Assembly (NCBI GenBank): GCA_900540455.1
Contig: UQGD01000012.1
Location: forward strand, 1 to 58,565
Reading direction: 5' to 3'
Length of the DNA: 58,565 nt
From: an uncultured Faecalibacterium sp.
Lineage (GTDB): Bacteria > Bacillota > Clostridia > Oscillospirales > Ruminococcaceae
The notes below the pieces were generated by a model. The model saw nothing but the letters and a program-made list of their open reading frames with translations. It did no database searches and was not told where the DNA came from. Positions 1 through 7,516 of this stretch are shown piece by piece (positions within the stretch are counted from its first letter, which is position 1; each line of letters opens with the position of its first letter). A program made the position numbers and the translations under genes.

Positions 1-257
1 GAGTGCCGCTTTTTTATTTGCTCCGGTTTTTTTGCGGCAACACCGCCGCCACTCTGGGCATGATGGCGGTGATGCTGCCGCTGTTCTTCCTGGCCTTATA
101 CGAGCAAAACGGCCAGCCGCTGGAAAAACTGCTGGCCCACTATTTCCGGGCGCAGTTTTTTCGCCCGAAGATCCGGCCCTACCGGACCAATAACACCTAT
201 GCGCTGCTCATGAAAGGAGGCGTGACCCTTGATCCCGTTTTGGAAAAAGAGCGATAA
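1..257 (+). CDS. PrgI family conjugation membrane protein (C-terminal part)
   Basis: This is the last 84 residues of a PrgI-type protein; the 5' part lies before the window. PrgI proteins are small inner-membrane components of Gram-positive type IV secretion systems and are encoded directly before VirB4. Visible are a hydrophobic stretch (MMAVMLPLFFLALYEQNGQP), then the family-typical tail with FRPKIRPYRTNN. The frame is open from the window start, and the GTG at base 3 is probably not the real start. It overlaps the VirB4 gene by 29 bases, which suggests translational coupling in the transfer operon. Confidence 0.85.
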   Translation, partial: VPLFYLLRFFCGNTAATLGMMAVMLPLFFLALYEQNGQPLEKLLAHYFRAQFFRPKIRPYRTNNTYALLMKGGVTLDPVLEKER

Positions 258-2622
258 GAACATCGAACCGCCGTCTGCGCCGACACGCAGGAAAAAGGTA
301 AAACCGGCTGTCCCCCGCACGGCGCAGCAGTCCATCCCGTTCCAGCGGATGTTTGAGGACGGCACCTGCCGGGTCCGCTCCGGGTACTACACCCGCACCA
401 TCCAGTTTCAGGACATCAACTATCAGCTGGCCCAGCAGGAGGACAAGACCGCTATCTTTGAGGAATGGTGCAGCTTTTTGAATTTCTTTGACAGCAGCAT
501 CCGCTTTGAGCTGTCCTTCATGGATCTGTCCACCGACACCGAAAGCTTTGAGCGGAGCATCTGCATCCCCTTTCAGCGGGACGGCTTTGACGATGTGCGG
601 GCCGAGTACAGCCAGATGCTGCGCCAGCAGCTGGCCAAGGGCAACAATGGTTTGACCAAGACCAAATTCCTCACCTTTGGCATCCACGGGGACAGTATGC
701 GCCAGGTAAAGCCCCGGCTGGAGCATATCCAGAACGACCTGCTCAACAACTTCCACCGGCTGGGTGTGCTGGCTCAGCCCCTGAATGGGGCACAGCGGCT
801 CAAGCTGATGCACGATATGTTCCACATGGACGGCCCCAGCCGGTTCTGCTTTGACTGGAAAGACCTTGCCCCCAGCGGCCTGACCGTAAAGGATGCTATT
901 GCGCCCACGGCCTTTGCCTTCAAGACCAGCCGCACCTTTCAGATGGGGGGCATCTTTGGTGCGGTCAGCTTTTTGTCCATCACAGCATCCGACCTGAGCG
1001 ACCAGCTGCTGAAGGATCTTCTGGACATGGATTCCAGCCAGATCGTCACCATGCACATCCAGAGCGTAGATCAGAACCGTGCCATCAAGACGGTCAAGCG
1101 CACGATCACGGAACTGGACCGCAGCAAGATCGAGGAACAGAAAAAGGCCATCCGGGCCGGATACGACATGGACATCCTCCCCTCAGACCTTGCCACCTAT
1201 GGCCGGGACGCAAAGGCCCTTCTGAAGGAGTTGCAGAGCCAGAACGAGCGGATGTTCCTGGTCACCTTTCTGGTACTGAACACCGGACGCACCGAGCAGG
1301 AGCTGGAGAACAATGTGTTCCAGGCCAGCTCCATTGCCCAGAAGCACAACTGCAGCCTCTGCCGGCTGGACTACCAGCAGGAACAGGGTCTGATGTCCAG
1401 CCTGCCGCTGGCAGACAACCAGATCGAGATCCAGCGCGGTCTGACCACCAGCAGCACGGCGATCTTTATCCCCTTTACCACCCAGGAGCTGTACCAGTCC
1501 GGAAAAGAAAGCCTGTACTATGGTCTGAATTCCCTCTCCCAAAACCTGATCATGGTGGACCGGAAGAAACTGAAAAACCCCAACGGGCTGATCCTCGGCA
1601 CCCCTGGTTCCGGCAAATCTTTCAGTGCAAAACGGGAGATCACCAACGCCTTTCTTGTAACGGAGGATGATATCATCATCTGCGACCCGGAGGCCGAGTA
1701 TGCGCCGCTGGTGCAGCGGCTGAAAGGCCAGGTCATCAAGATCAGCCCCAACAGCACCCAGTTCATAAACCCGATGGACATCAACAGCAATTACAGCGAG
1801 GAAGAGAACCCCCTGGCTCTGAAAGCCGACTTCATCCTCTCTCTGTGTGAGCTGGTGGTGGGCGGCAAGGAGGGCTTGCTGCCCGTAGAAAAGACGGTCA
1901 TCGACCGCTGTGTGCATCTGATCTACCGCCGCTATTTTGCAGACCCCCGCCCGGAAAATATGCCCCTGCTGGAGGACTTATACGAGGCCCTGCTCCAGCA
2001 GGAGGAAAAAGAGGCCCATCACGTTGCCACCGCTCTGGAGATCTATGTGAAAGGCAGTCTGAACCTGTTCAACCACCGCACCAACGTGGATGTGAACAAC
2101 CGCATCGTCTGCTACGACATCAAGGAGCTGGGCAAGCAGATGAAAAAGATCGGGATGCTAGTGGTGCAGGACCAGGTCTGGGGGCGGGTAACGGCCAACC
2201 GCAGTGCAGGCCGTTCCACCCGGTATTATGTGGACGAATTCCACCTGCTCCTGAAAGAGGAGCAGACCGCCGCTTACTCGGTGGAGATCTGGAAGCGGTT
2301 CCGCAAGTGGGGCGGTATCCCCACCGGGTTGACCCAGAACGTGAAAGACCTGCTTTCCTCCCGGGAGGTGGAGAACATTTTTGAGAACTCCGACTTTGTG
2401 TATATGCTGAACCAAGCCGCCGGAGACCGGCAGATCCTTGCAAAGCAGCTGAACATCTCACCCCACCAGCTCTCCTACGTCACCCACTCCGGCGAGGGCG
2501 AGGGGCTTTTGTTTTTCGGGAATGTGATCCTGCCCTTTGTGGACCGCTTCCCCCAGGAGCTGGAACTCTATCGCATCATGACCACGAAACTGGGTGAAGT
2601 ATCGGAAGGCGGGCAGAAATGA
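229..2622 (+). CDS. VirB4-type conjugation ATPase
   Basis: A 797-residue cytoplasmic ATPase that powers assembly and substrate movement of the conjugative type IV secretion channel (VirB4/TrsE/ConE family). The Walker A motif GTPGSGKS is at residues 457-464 and the Walker B stretch RYYVDEFH at about 665-672. The N-terminal 400 residues form the usual CagE/TrbE-like region. The start is a TTG at 229, chosen because AAAGGAGG at 213-220 gives an 8-base spacing and the protein then begins MIPFWKK as is common in this family. It overlaps prgI upstream and shares an ATGA overlap with the next gene, so it sits inside a tightly coupled transfer operon. Length is normal for the family and no damage is seen. 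Confidence 0.95.
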   Translation: MIPFWKKSDKNIEPPSAPTRRKKVKPAVPRTAQQSIPFQRMFEDGTCRVRSGYYTRTIQFQDINYQLAQQEDKTAIFEEWCSFLNFFDSSIRFELSFMDLSTDTESFERSICIPFQRDGFDDVRAEYSQMLRQQLAKGNNGLTKTKFLTFGIHGDSMRQVKPRLEHIQNDLLNNFHRLGVLAQPLNGAQRLKLMHDMFHMDGPSRFCFDWKDLAPSGLTVKDAIAPTAFAFKTSRTFQMGGIFGAVSFLSITASDLSDQLLKDLLDMDSSQIVTMHIQSVDQNRAIKTVKRTITELDRSKIEEQKKAIRAGYDMDILPSDLATYGRDAKALLKELQSQNERMFLVTFLVLNTGRTEQELENNVFQASSIAQKHNCSLCRLDYQQEQGLMSSLPLADNQIEIQRGLTTSSTAIFIPFTTQELYQSGKESLYYGLNSLSQNLIMVDRKKLKNPNGLILGTPGSGKSFSAKREITNAFLVTEDDIIICDPEAEYAPLVQRLKGQVIKISPNSTQFINPMDINSNYSEEENPLALKADFILSLCELVVGGKEGLLPVEKTVIDRCVHLIYRRYFADPRPENMPLLEDLYEALLQQEEKEAHHVATALEIYVKGSLNLFNHRTNVDVNNRIVCYDIKELGKQMKKIGMLVVQDQVWGRVTANRSAGRSTRYYVDEFHLLLKEEQTAAYSVEIWKRFRKWGGIPTGLTQNVKDLLSSREVENIFENSDFVYMLNQAAGDRQILAKQLNISPHQLSYVTHSGEGEGLLFFGNVILPFVDRFPQELELYRIMTTKLGEVSEGGQK

Positions 2623-4304
2623 GTGACCCGAAGCTGAAATTCAAAGAGGAAACGCCCCGCAGCAAGACCCGTTCCCCGCCGAAAAAGTCCATGGCAGAAC
2701 AGGCAGTCCCCAAAAAGAAAAAGCTGAAACTGGACGCAGACAAAGCCGCCGAAAAAGCGCAGCATCTGCGGTTTGGCAAAGCCGACCTGACCGTGGAGGA
2801 ATCGCAGCATCTGAGCAAGGCGCAGAAGCGGGAGATGTACGCCGCCGCCCTGGCCCAGGCTGCCGTCCATCAAGAAGCGGACCGGTACGAGGAGGACAAT
2901 GTCGGGGTACAGGCGCTGAACGAAGGGAGCAAAACGGCCGAGCGTCTCCCCGCTCTTGGCAAAAGCCGCTATGCGCAAAAGCTGAAAAAGCAGAAGAAAC
3001 TGCAAAAGCCCGTGCAACGTCCGGAAAGGAACGCAGGGTCAGAACCACCGCAGCACGACACCGGCTCTCATCCCCTCTCCCGGACAAAACAGCGCAGGCT
3101 GAACCAGCACCGGGCACGAGCCGCCGCCCAAGCCGGGAAACAGACGGACAGCGCCGCCTATTCTGCCAGGGCCGTGCAGTCCGCCGGAGTGGCGGAGAAG
3201 GTCAAAGCCCTGGCGGGCAGTGCTGCGCAGAATTCCATTGTTTTTGCGAAGAACAACGCCCACCTGTTTATAGCTCTGGGGGTGCTGGCGGTATTGCTGC
3301 TTTTGCTGTTATCCGGCTTTTCCTCCTGCGGGGTGCTTTTTTCCGGCGGGACCCAGGTATCCGGGCAGGTGTTCTACACCGCTGAGGACGAGGACATCCG
3401 GGGCGCAGAGCAGGACTACAAAGAGCTGGAACGGAAATTGCAGCAGAAGATCGCCCGCACGCCCCTGGACAACCCCGGATACCACGAATACCAGTACCAT
3501 CTGGACCCCATCCAGCATGACCCCTGGCAGCTGACCTCTTTTTTGACCACCCTGTATGATGATTATACCCGGTCGGAAGTACAGGCAAAGCTGCAGGAGA
3601 TTTTCAAAAAGCAGTACAAGCGGACCACATGGGTGGAGGTGCAGATCCGGTACAAGACCATCTGGATGGTGGACCCCATCACTCTGATCCCCTACCCGGT
3701 GCAGATCCCCTACGAGTACCGCATCTTCCACACAAAGCTGGAAAACAAGGGGCTGGAAACGGTCATCCGGGGCGAGCTGAACGAGGACCAATGGAAGCGC
3801 TACCAGATCTTTCAGGACACCTTGGGCGGCAGGCCCTACCTGTTCAATGGCGGGTTGCCGCCGGGTGGTTCGGACGGCTCTGGGGAAGCGGGCATCGACT
3901 ACCAGGTTCCGGCAGAAGCCCTGACCGACAGCGAATTTGCCGCCATCTACAAGGAAGCACAAAAGTATGTGGGCACCCCCTATGTCTGGGGCGGCTCCAC
4001 ACCGAAGACCGGGTTCGATTGTTCCGGGTATGTCTGCTGGGTCTACAACCAGAATGGCTACAACGTGGGACGCACCACCGCCGAAGGGCTATGGCAGAAA
4101 AGCCAGCCTATCCGCGAAGCGGAAGCAAAGCCCGGTGATCTGGTTTTCTTTGAAGGGACCTACGATACCCCCGGGAAAAGCCATGTAGGGATCTACCTCG
4201 GCAATGGCATGATGGTCAGCGCCGGAGACCCCATCAAGTACGCAAACATCCACTCGTCCTACTGGCAGAAGCATCTGGCCGGGTTTGGACGGCTTTCTAA
4301 ATGA
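2619..4304 (+). CDS. Membrane-anchored NlpC/P60 cell wall hydrolase of the conjugation apparatus
   Basis: A 561-residue protein resembling the CD1107/CD1108-type mobile-element hydrolases (functional counterparts of Tn916 Orf14/CwlT). It should open the peptidoglycan for the mating channel. Residues 1-205 are Lys/Arg/Gln-rich and charged, probably cytoplasmic. A single membrane segment (LFIALGVLAVLLLLLLSGFS) lies near 215-235. An extracytoplasmic linker follows, and a C-terminal NlpC/P60 domain spans about 445-560. Catalytic Cys468 is in FDCSGY and the partner His522 is in SHVGIYLG. Most CwlT-like proteins also have a lysozyme-like domain; here the middle part has no motif I recognise, so lytic transglycosylase activity is not claimed. 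The ATG overlaps the virB4 stop. Confidence 0.9.
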   Translation: MSDPKLKFKEETPRSKTRSPPKKSMAEQAVPKKKKLKLDADKAAEKAQHLRFGKADLTVEESQHLSKAQKREMYAAALAQAAVHQEADRYEEDNVGVQALNEGSKTAERLPALGKSRYAQKLKKQKKLQKPVQRPERNAGSEPPQHDTGSHPLSRTKQRRLNQHRARAAAQAGKQTDSAAYSARAVQSAGVAEKVKALAGSAAQNSIVFAKNNAHLFIALGVLAVLLLLLLSGFSSCGVLFSGGTQVSGQVFYTAEDEDIRGAEQDYKELERKLQQKIARTPLDNPGYHEYQYHLDPIQHDPWQLTSFLTTLYDDYTRSEVQAKLQEIFKKQYKRTTWVEVQIRYKTIWMVDPITLIPYPVQIPYEYRIFHTKLENKGLETVIRGELNEDQWKRYQIFQDTLGGRPYLFNGGLPPGGSDGSGEAGIDYQVPAEALTDSEFAAIYKEAQKYVGTPYVWGGSTPKTGFDCSGYVCWVYNQNGYNVGRTTAEGLWQKSQPIREAEAKPGDLVFFEGTYDTPGKSHVGIYLGNGMMVSAGDPIKYANIHSSYWQKHLAGFGRLSK

Positions 4305-4318
4305 AACGGAGGGATCTC

Positions 4319-4582
4319 ATGAGCGAAAAACTCGAGAAGCTGCGGGCCGACCTGGCCAAAGCAAAGGACCGGCGCATCCAGCTGAACAACCGCATCGAGC
4401 TGCTGGAACGCCGCATCGCAGAGGCCGAAAAGGTGGAGGTCAGCGAGATGGTGCGCAGCGCCAACCTCACCCCGGAGCAGCTGGCCGCCCTGCTGCGGCA
4501 GGCCGCCGATTTGCCGCCGAACCCTGCCCTGTTGGAAGCAGTCGGGGCGACGTTTGAAAAGGAGGGCCTGGATGAAGGGTAA
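4319..4582 (+). CDS. DUF4315-type small coiled-coil protein
   Basis: An 87-residue, highly charged helical protein. Residues 1-45 form a predicted coiled coil (EKLEKLRADLAKAKDRRIQ), followed by the conserved block SEMVRSANLTPEQLAALL. This matches the DUF4315 family as I remember it, which sits between the NlpC/P60 gene and the DUF4366 gene in many clostridial ICEs. The ATG at 4319 is preferred over the in-frame ATG at 4301 because CGGAGGG lies 7-8 bases before it; 4301 would overlap the preceding stop and lacks its own site. The function is unknown; the fixed position suggests a structural or assembly role in transfer. Confidence 0.8.
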   Translation: MSEKLEKLRADLAKAKDRRIQLNNRIELLERRIAEAEKVEVSEMVRSANLTPEQLAALLRQAADLPPNPALLEAVGATFEKEGLDEG

Positions 4583-5255
4583 GAAAGTTTGCGCACAGAT
4601 CCTGTCGGCCGTGCTGTGCATCGGCATGGCGTTCCCCGCCTTTGCTTATGGGGGCGAGAGTATCCCCCAGCCCGAGGAAACCGAACTCCCGGTGATGGTT
4701 TTGGAGGAAGAAACCGGCCCTCTGACCCCGGAGGGCAACCTGGCCCTGGTGGACGACTACCACACCCGCTATTCGGACGGCAGCGGCCAGCAGTTCATCA
4801 CCCTTGTCAGCAAGTCGGGGGCAACCTTTTACCTGGTGATCGACCGGAACAGCAAAGGGGCGCAGACCGTGCATTTCATGAACCTGGTGGATGAAGCCGA
4901 CCTGCTGGCCCTGATGGAGGAAGAACAGGCCAGCGCCTACAACGCCGAAAAAGAAGCTGCCGCCCAGGCCGAGCGGGACCGGCTGAAAGCCGAGGAAGAA
5001 GCCCGCAAGGCCGCTGAGGAAGCCGCCAAAGCGGACAAACCGAAGGAGAACCCGCTCCCGACGTTCGCCGCTGCCTTTCTGGGCATTCTGGCTGTGATCG
5101 GCCTGGCCTGCGGCAGCGGCTTTTACCTCTACACCCAACAGAAAGCCCGGCAGCAGGCCGAAAAAGAAGCCCTTGACCCCGATGCGGATTACACCGAGGA
5201 CAAGGGCGATTTTGAGATCCCTTTGGAGGAGACGGAGGACCGGGAGGACTTCTGA
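4572..5255 (+). CDS. DUF4366-type exported membrane protein of the transfer module
   Basis: A 227-residue protein with an N-terminal signal peptide (KKVCAQILSAVLCIGMAFPA, cleavage probably after AFA). An extracytoplasmic domain of about 100 residues follows, then a Glu/Ala/Lys-rich coiled coil (near 125-155), one membrane helix (TFAAAFLGILAVIGLACGSG) and a short acidic tail. This architecture fits the DUF4366 family. The ATG at 4572 is preferred over the in-frame TTG at 4554 because AAAAGGAGG ends 6 bases before it. It overlaps the DUF4315 gene by 11 bases. A small hairpin (GGCGGC-GTTT-GCCGCC) follows the stop near 5262-5277 without a clear T tract. Confidence 0.8.
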   Translation: MKGKKVCAQILSAVLCIGMAFPAFAYGGESIPQPEETELPVMVLEEETGPLTPEGNLALVDDYHTRYSDGSGQQFITLVSKSGATFYLVIDRNSKGAQTVHFMNLVDEADLLALMEEEQASAYNAEKEAAAQAERDRLKAEEEARKAAEEAAKADKPKENPLPTFAAAFLGILAVIGLACGSGFYLYTQQKARQQAEKEALDPDADYTEDKGDFEIPLEETEDREDF

Positions 5256-5286
5256 CCTTCCAGGCGGCGTTTGCCGCCGTACATAG

Positions 5287-5547
5287 TTAAATTCGATAAA
5301 GGCTGATTTTCTTCCAATTTACAGGGAAACCCATTGCATGGAGCAGTTCTTCTTCTGAAATATGCGTGGTGGATTTCAGAAAGTTGTCAACAGGAAGGCG
5401 AAAAAGATGCTTGTACCCACTGACAAGCGAATAATAGCCAACCTGTTGCAGTTTGCAAAGAGTTTCAGCTTCGTCTGCAATTACAATGTGTTTTTCATCT
5501 CGCAGCTTGATAAGCTGCTGTTCATACGTCAAAAACGGCTTCGGCAT
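5287..5547 (-). pseudogene. AbiF/Abi_2-type abortive infection gene, internally deleted
   Basis: An 86-residue reading frame. It begins like an Abi_2 (AbiD/AbiF) protein (KPFLTYEQQLIKLRDEKHIV, then VGYYSLVSGYKHLFR) and ends with a family-like C-terminus (EEELLHAMGFPVNWKK). Intact family members are about 300 residues, so some 200 central residues are missing by what looks like an in-frame deletion. It is on the minus strand, opposite to the transfer operon, and has its own strong promoter and structured leader (see 5573-5648). Loss of the central domain should abolish phage defence, although a mini-protein could still be made. Family assignment is from recalled motifs; a homology search would settle it. 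Confidence 0.65.
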
Positions 5548-5572
5548 TTTTCCGTCCTCATAAAGCACTCCA

Positions 5573-5648
5573 TAAAGAAAGGAGGCTCCTATTGCTAGGA
5601 ACCTCCTTCTAGGCTGTGGGCCTCGCAAGTATCCACAGCACGATCACT
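5573..5648 (-). ncRNA. AbiF-type structured RNA upstream of the abi remnant
   Basis: Reading the minus strand from a predicted transcription start near 5648, the RNA would contain a stem GCTGTGG/CCACAGC (5613-5619 with 5633-5639). A long hairpin follows, formed by 5577-5590 and 5597-5609, with AGGAGG/CCTCCT arms and the loop AGCAAT. A short T-rich run (TTTCTTTA) comes next, so the second hairpin is terminator-like. Position and layout match what I recall of the published AbiF RNA motif, which precedes abi_2 genes in Firmicutes. Here the RNA and its promoter look intact although the protein gene is deleted. Confidence 0.6.
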
Positions 5649-5654
5649 GTATAT

Positions 5655-5683
5655 AGTATATGTTCAACCTTTCCAAAAGTCAA
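5655..5683 (-). promoter_or_regulatory. Sigma-A-type promoter of the abi RNA
   Basis: On the minus strand TTGACT (5678-5683) and TATACT (5655-5660) are separated by exactly 17 bases. Both boxes match consensus at five of six positions. Transcription would begin about 7 bases downstream, at the first base of the structured RNA. It is one of the strongest promoter matches in the left half of the window. Confidence 0.75.
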
Positions 5684-5733
5684 CTGGCATTTGTTGCGAT
5701 TACATAGATTTTGAACTTTAGGAGGGATGCTCA

Positions 5734-6406
5734 TTGTCCTATCAACTTGTTATAACAGAAAAGTCCTTGGTGCGAGCAATCGAAAAGACAGTCATCTGGA
5801 AAGCAACGGCTATCTTGTCAGCTGGCGCATCGGGCATTACGACGAAAAGTTCGTCAAGTGGAGCATTGCCGACCTGCCCATCCTGCCGCAGAAGTGGCAG
5901 GATCTTGTGTCTCCATCCACCAAGAAGCAGTTCGGCATCCTGAAAGAGCTTTGGATGGTTGGCATCAACGCTTCCCGGCTTTTTTCATGCCTATCCGGTC
6001 AGCCGCTTGCAGTTTGATGGAGTCGGAAGAATTTATGACCGAAGTCAAAGATATGATTTCCTCGCTGGTAAACTCCACCGAGGCCGTGAAAGGAGCGAGT
6101 GCGCTTATGAAAAACAAAGTGATGGGTGTCTGCCCAAACTGTGGTGCGAATGTGGTCGAGCGGGAAAAGGGCTGGTTCTGTGAGAACCACGAGTGTCGTT
6201 TTGTGCTGTGGAAGGACAACACATTCTTCAAACGTCTGGGCAAGCGGCTGGATTCTCATGCGGCGGACAAGCTGCTGCGGAATGGCCGGGTGCGGCTGAA
6301 AGACTGCCGCAGTGCCAAGGGCAAGACCTGCAATGCCACGGTGCTGCTGTCTACCAAGTGCGATGGCCGCAGCAAGTTTACTCTGGAATTTGAGGAGGGC
6401 TGCTGA
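5734..6406 (+). pseudogene. topB: Type IA topoisomerase III (topB), decayed
   Basis: Fragments of ICE-type TopB are present in order: an N-terminal toprim start in one frame (MSYQLVITEK from the TTG at 5734, after AGGAGGG), then a frameshift near 5775-5790. The next frame gives SNGYLVSWRIGH and DLPILPQKWQDLVSPSTKKQ, runs straight into WMVGINASRLFSCLSGQPLAV, and a third frame gives the C-terminal zinc-ribbon-like part (VCPNCGANVVEREKGWF, CENHECRFVLWKD). A normal TopB is about 690 residues; most of the catalytic core, including the active-site tyrosine region, is deleted. The C-terminal 120 residues stay open up to the next gene, with an ATG near 6034, so a small zinc-ribbon protein could still be translated. 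Confidence 0.85.
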
Positions 6407-7305
6407 TGGAGCAAAAAAATGAAGCGGTCTACCTGCTGAACGGTGAAACGTATCTGCATCTGCAAGAAAACGGCGCAGGGGTCGGCTTTGCCACCTACAA
6501 CAAGGTGACAGGAGAACCGCTGGAAAACGGTCAGATCTCCAAAAAGAACCTGCCGCCGGATGGACGAAATGCGATCCCCGCTGCCCGGAACTGGTATCTC
6601 TTTGCACTGTCCGATGATCCCCGCAAGGTCATCCAGGAAGAAAGCCTAGCTGTGCTTGAGAATATTCCGGCTTCCGGCGTCCGCAGACGGCGCATCTGGG
6701 AACCGGAAACCATTCCGCCCGATGTTCGGCTTATCAACAGCCACTACGACGACCTCCACCGCATCCCGGATGGCGGCGTGATCCAGGTAGATCACCCGGA
6801 TGGCCGCAGCTATACGGCACGGGTGGCGCACCTGGACGAATACCACTTTGATCTGGGCGGCCTGGGCAATGTGTATCACATCTGTCAGTTTGCAGAGGTC
6901 ATGGAGCGCAGCGGTGCCGACTATTACCCAGAGATCCAGACACAGGACGAGCAGGGAGCCTGGGCGCTGGGCGGCAAAGGGTATATCGCCCTCCAGTCCT
7001 GTGAGGATGGCTGGGACTACACCCTCTACCACAGTGATTTTTCTGCAATAGACGGCGGTCAGCTGGATGCGCCGGAGCTGACCATTCAGGAAGCCCGTGA
7101 ACAGATCCTGGAAGCACACCACATGGAAAAGGGGCGGCGGCTGTTACAGGATTATGATCTCGTCATGGACAGAGCCGCCGATGCCGAAGAACTGGGGCTG
7201 GACCAAGCCCCTTCGACACTGGAAAAGTTGGCGGGGCTGGCAAATACGACAGCAAAACCCACACCCACACAAGGGAGGAAAACAAAAAATGAGCCTGAAC
7301 TTTGA
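6406..7305 (+). CDS. ICE accessory protein with LPD/DUF4316-like C-terminal module
   Basis: A 299-residue soluble protein without signal peptide or membrane segment. Around residues 195-235 it contains GYIALQSCEDGWDYTLYHSD followed by DGGQLDAPELTIQEA. This is the pattern of large-polyvalent-protein-associated or DUF4316/YodL-like modules seen in ICE accessory proteins. The N-terminal part (MEQKNEAVYLLNGETYLHLQ) and the middle (VIQVDHPDGRSYTARVAHLD) are not recognised. Its ATG overlaps the stop of the topB remnant and its 3' end overlaps the TTRAP gene, so it belongs to the transfer operon. No enzymatic motif is visible. A role in establishment or protection of incoming DNA is plausible from context only. 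Confidence 0.65.
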   Translation: MEQKNEAVYLLNGETYLHLQENGAGVGFATYNKVTGEPLENGQISKKNLPPDGRNAIPAARNWYLFALSDDPRKVIQEESLAVLENIPASGVRRRRIWEPETIPPDVRLINSHYDDLHRIPDGGVIQVDHPDGRSYTARVAHLDEYHFDLGGLGNVYHICQFAEVMERSGADYYPEIQTQDEQGAWALGGKGYIALQSCEDGWDYTLYHSDFSAIDGGQLDAPELTIQEAREQILEAHHMEKGRRLLQDYDLVMDRAADAEELGLDQAPSTLEKLAGLANTTAKPTPTQGRKTKNEPEL

Positions 7306-7504
7306 ATACGAAGAACTGAAACTGATGGCCCTCTACAACACCGGCAGCCGGGAGCGGCTGATGGAGAGCCTGACCGAGATGCGCACCTACCTTACTCTGT
7401 CGGAGATGGAGCTGCGGGACTTGACCGACAGCACCCTGGACAAGCTGGCCGGGATGACCGATGCGGAGTTTGAGGCACTGGAACTGTACCCGGACTTTAT
7501 CTAA
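7289..7504 (+). CDS. TTRAP family transposon-transfer assisting protein
   Basis: A 71-residue acidic protein. The pattern ELKLMALYNTGSRERLMESL, then MRTYLTLSEMELRDLTDSTL and a Leu-rich end with TDAEFEALELYPDF, fits the small TTRAP family (transposon-transfer assisting protein) found in Tn916/CTn-type elements. The ATG at 7289 has AAGGGAGG at 7271-7278. It overlaps the preceding gene by 17 bases and ends 12 bases before the methylase/helicase gene. The molecular function in the family is poorly known. Confidence 0.8.
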   Translation: MSLNFEYEELKLMALYNTGSRERLMESLTEMRTYLTLSEMELRDLTDSTLDKLAGMTDAEFEALELYPDFI

Positions 7505-7516
7505 GGAGGCCCGCCC

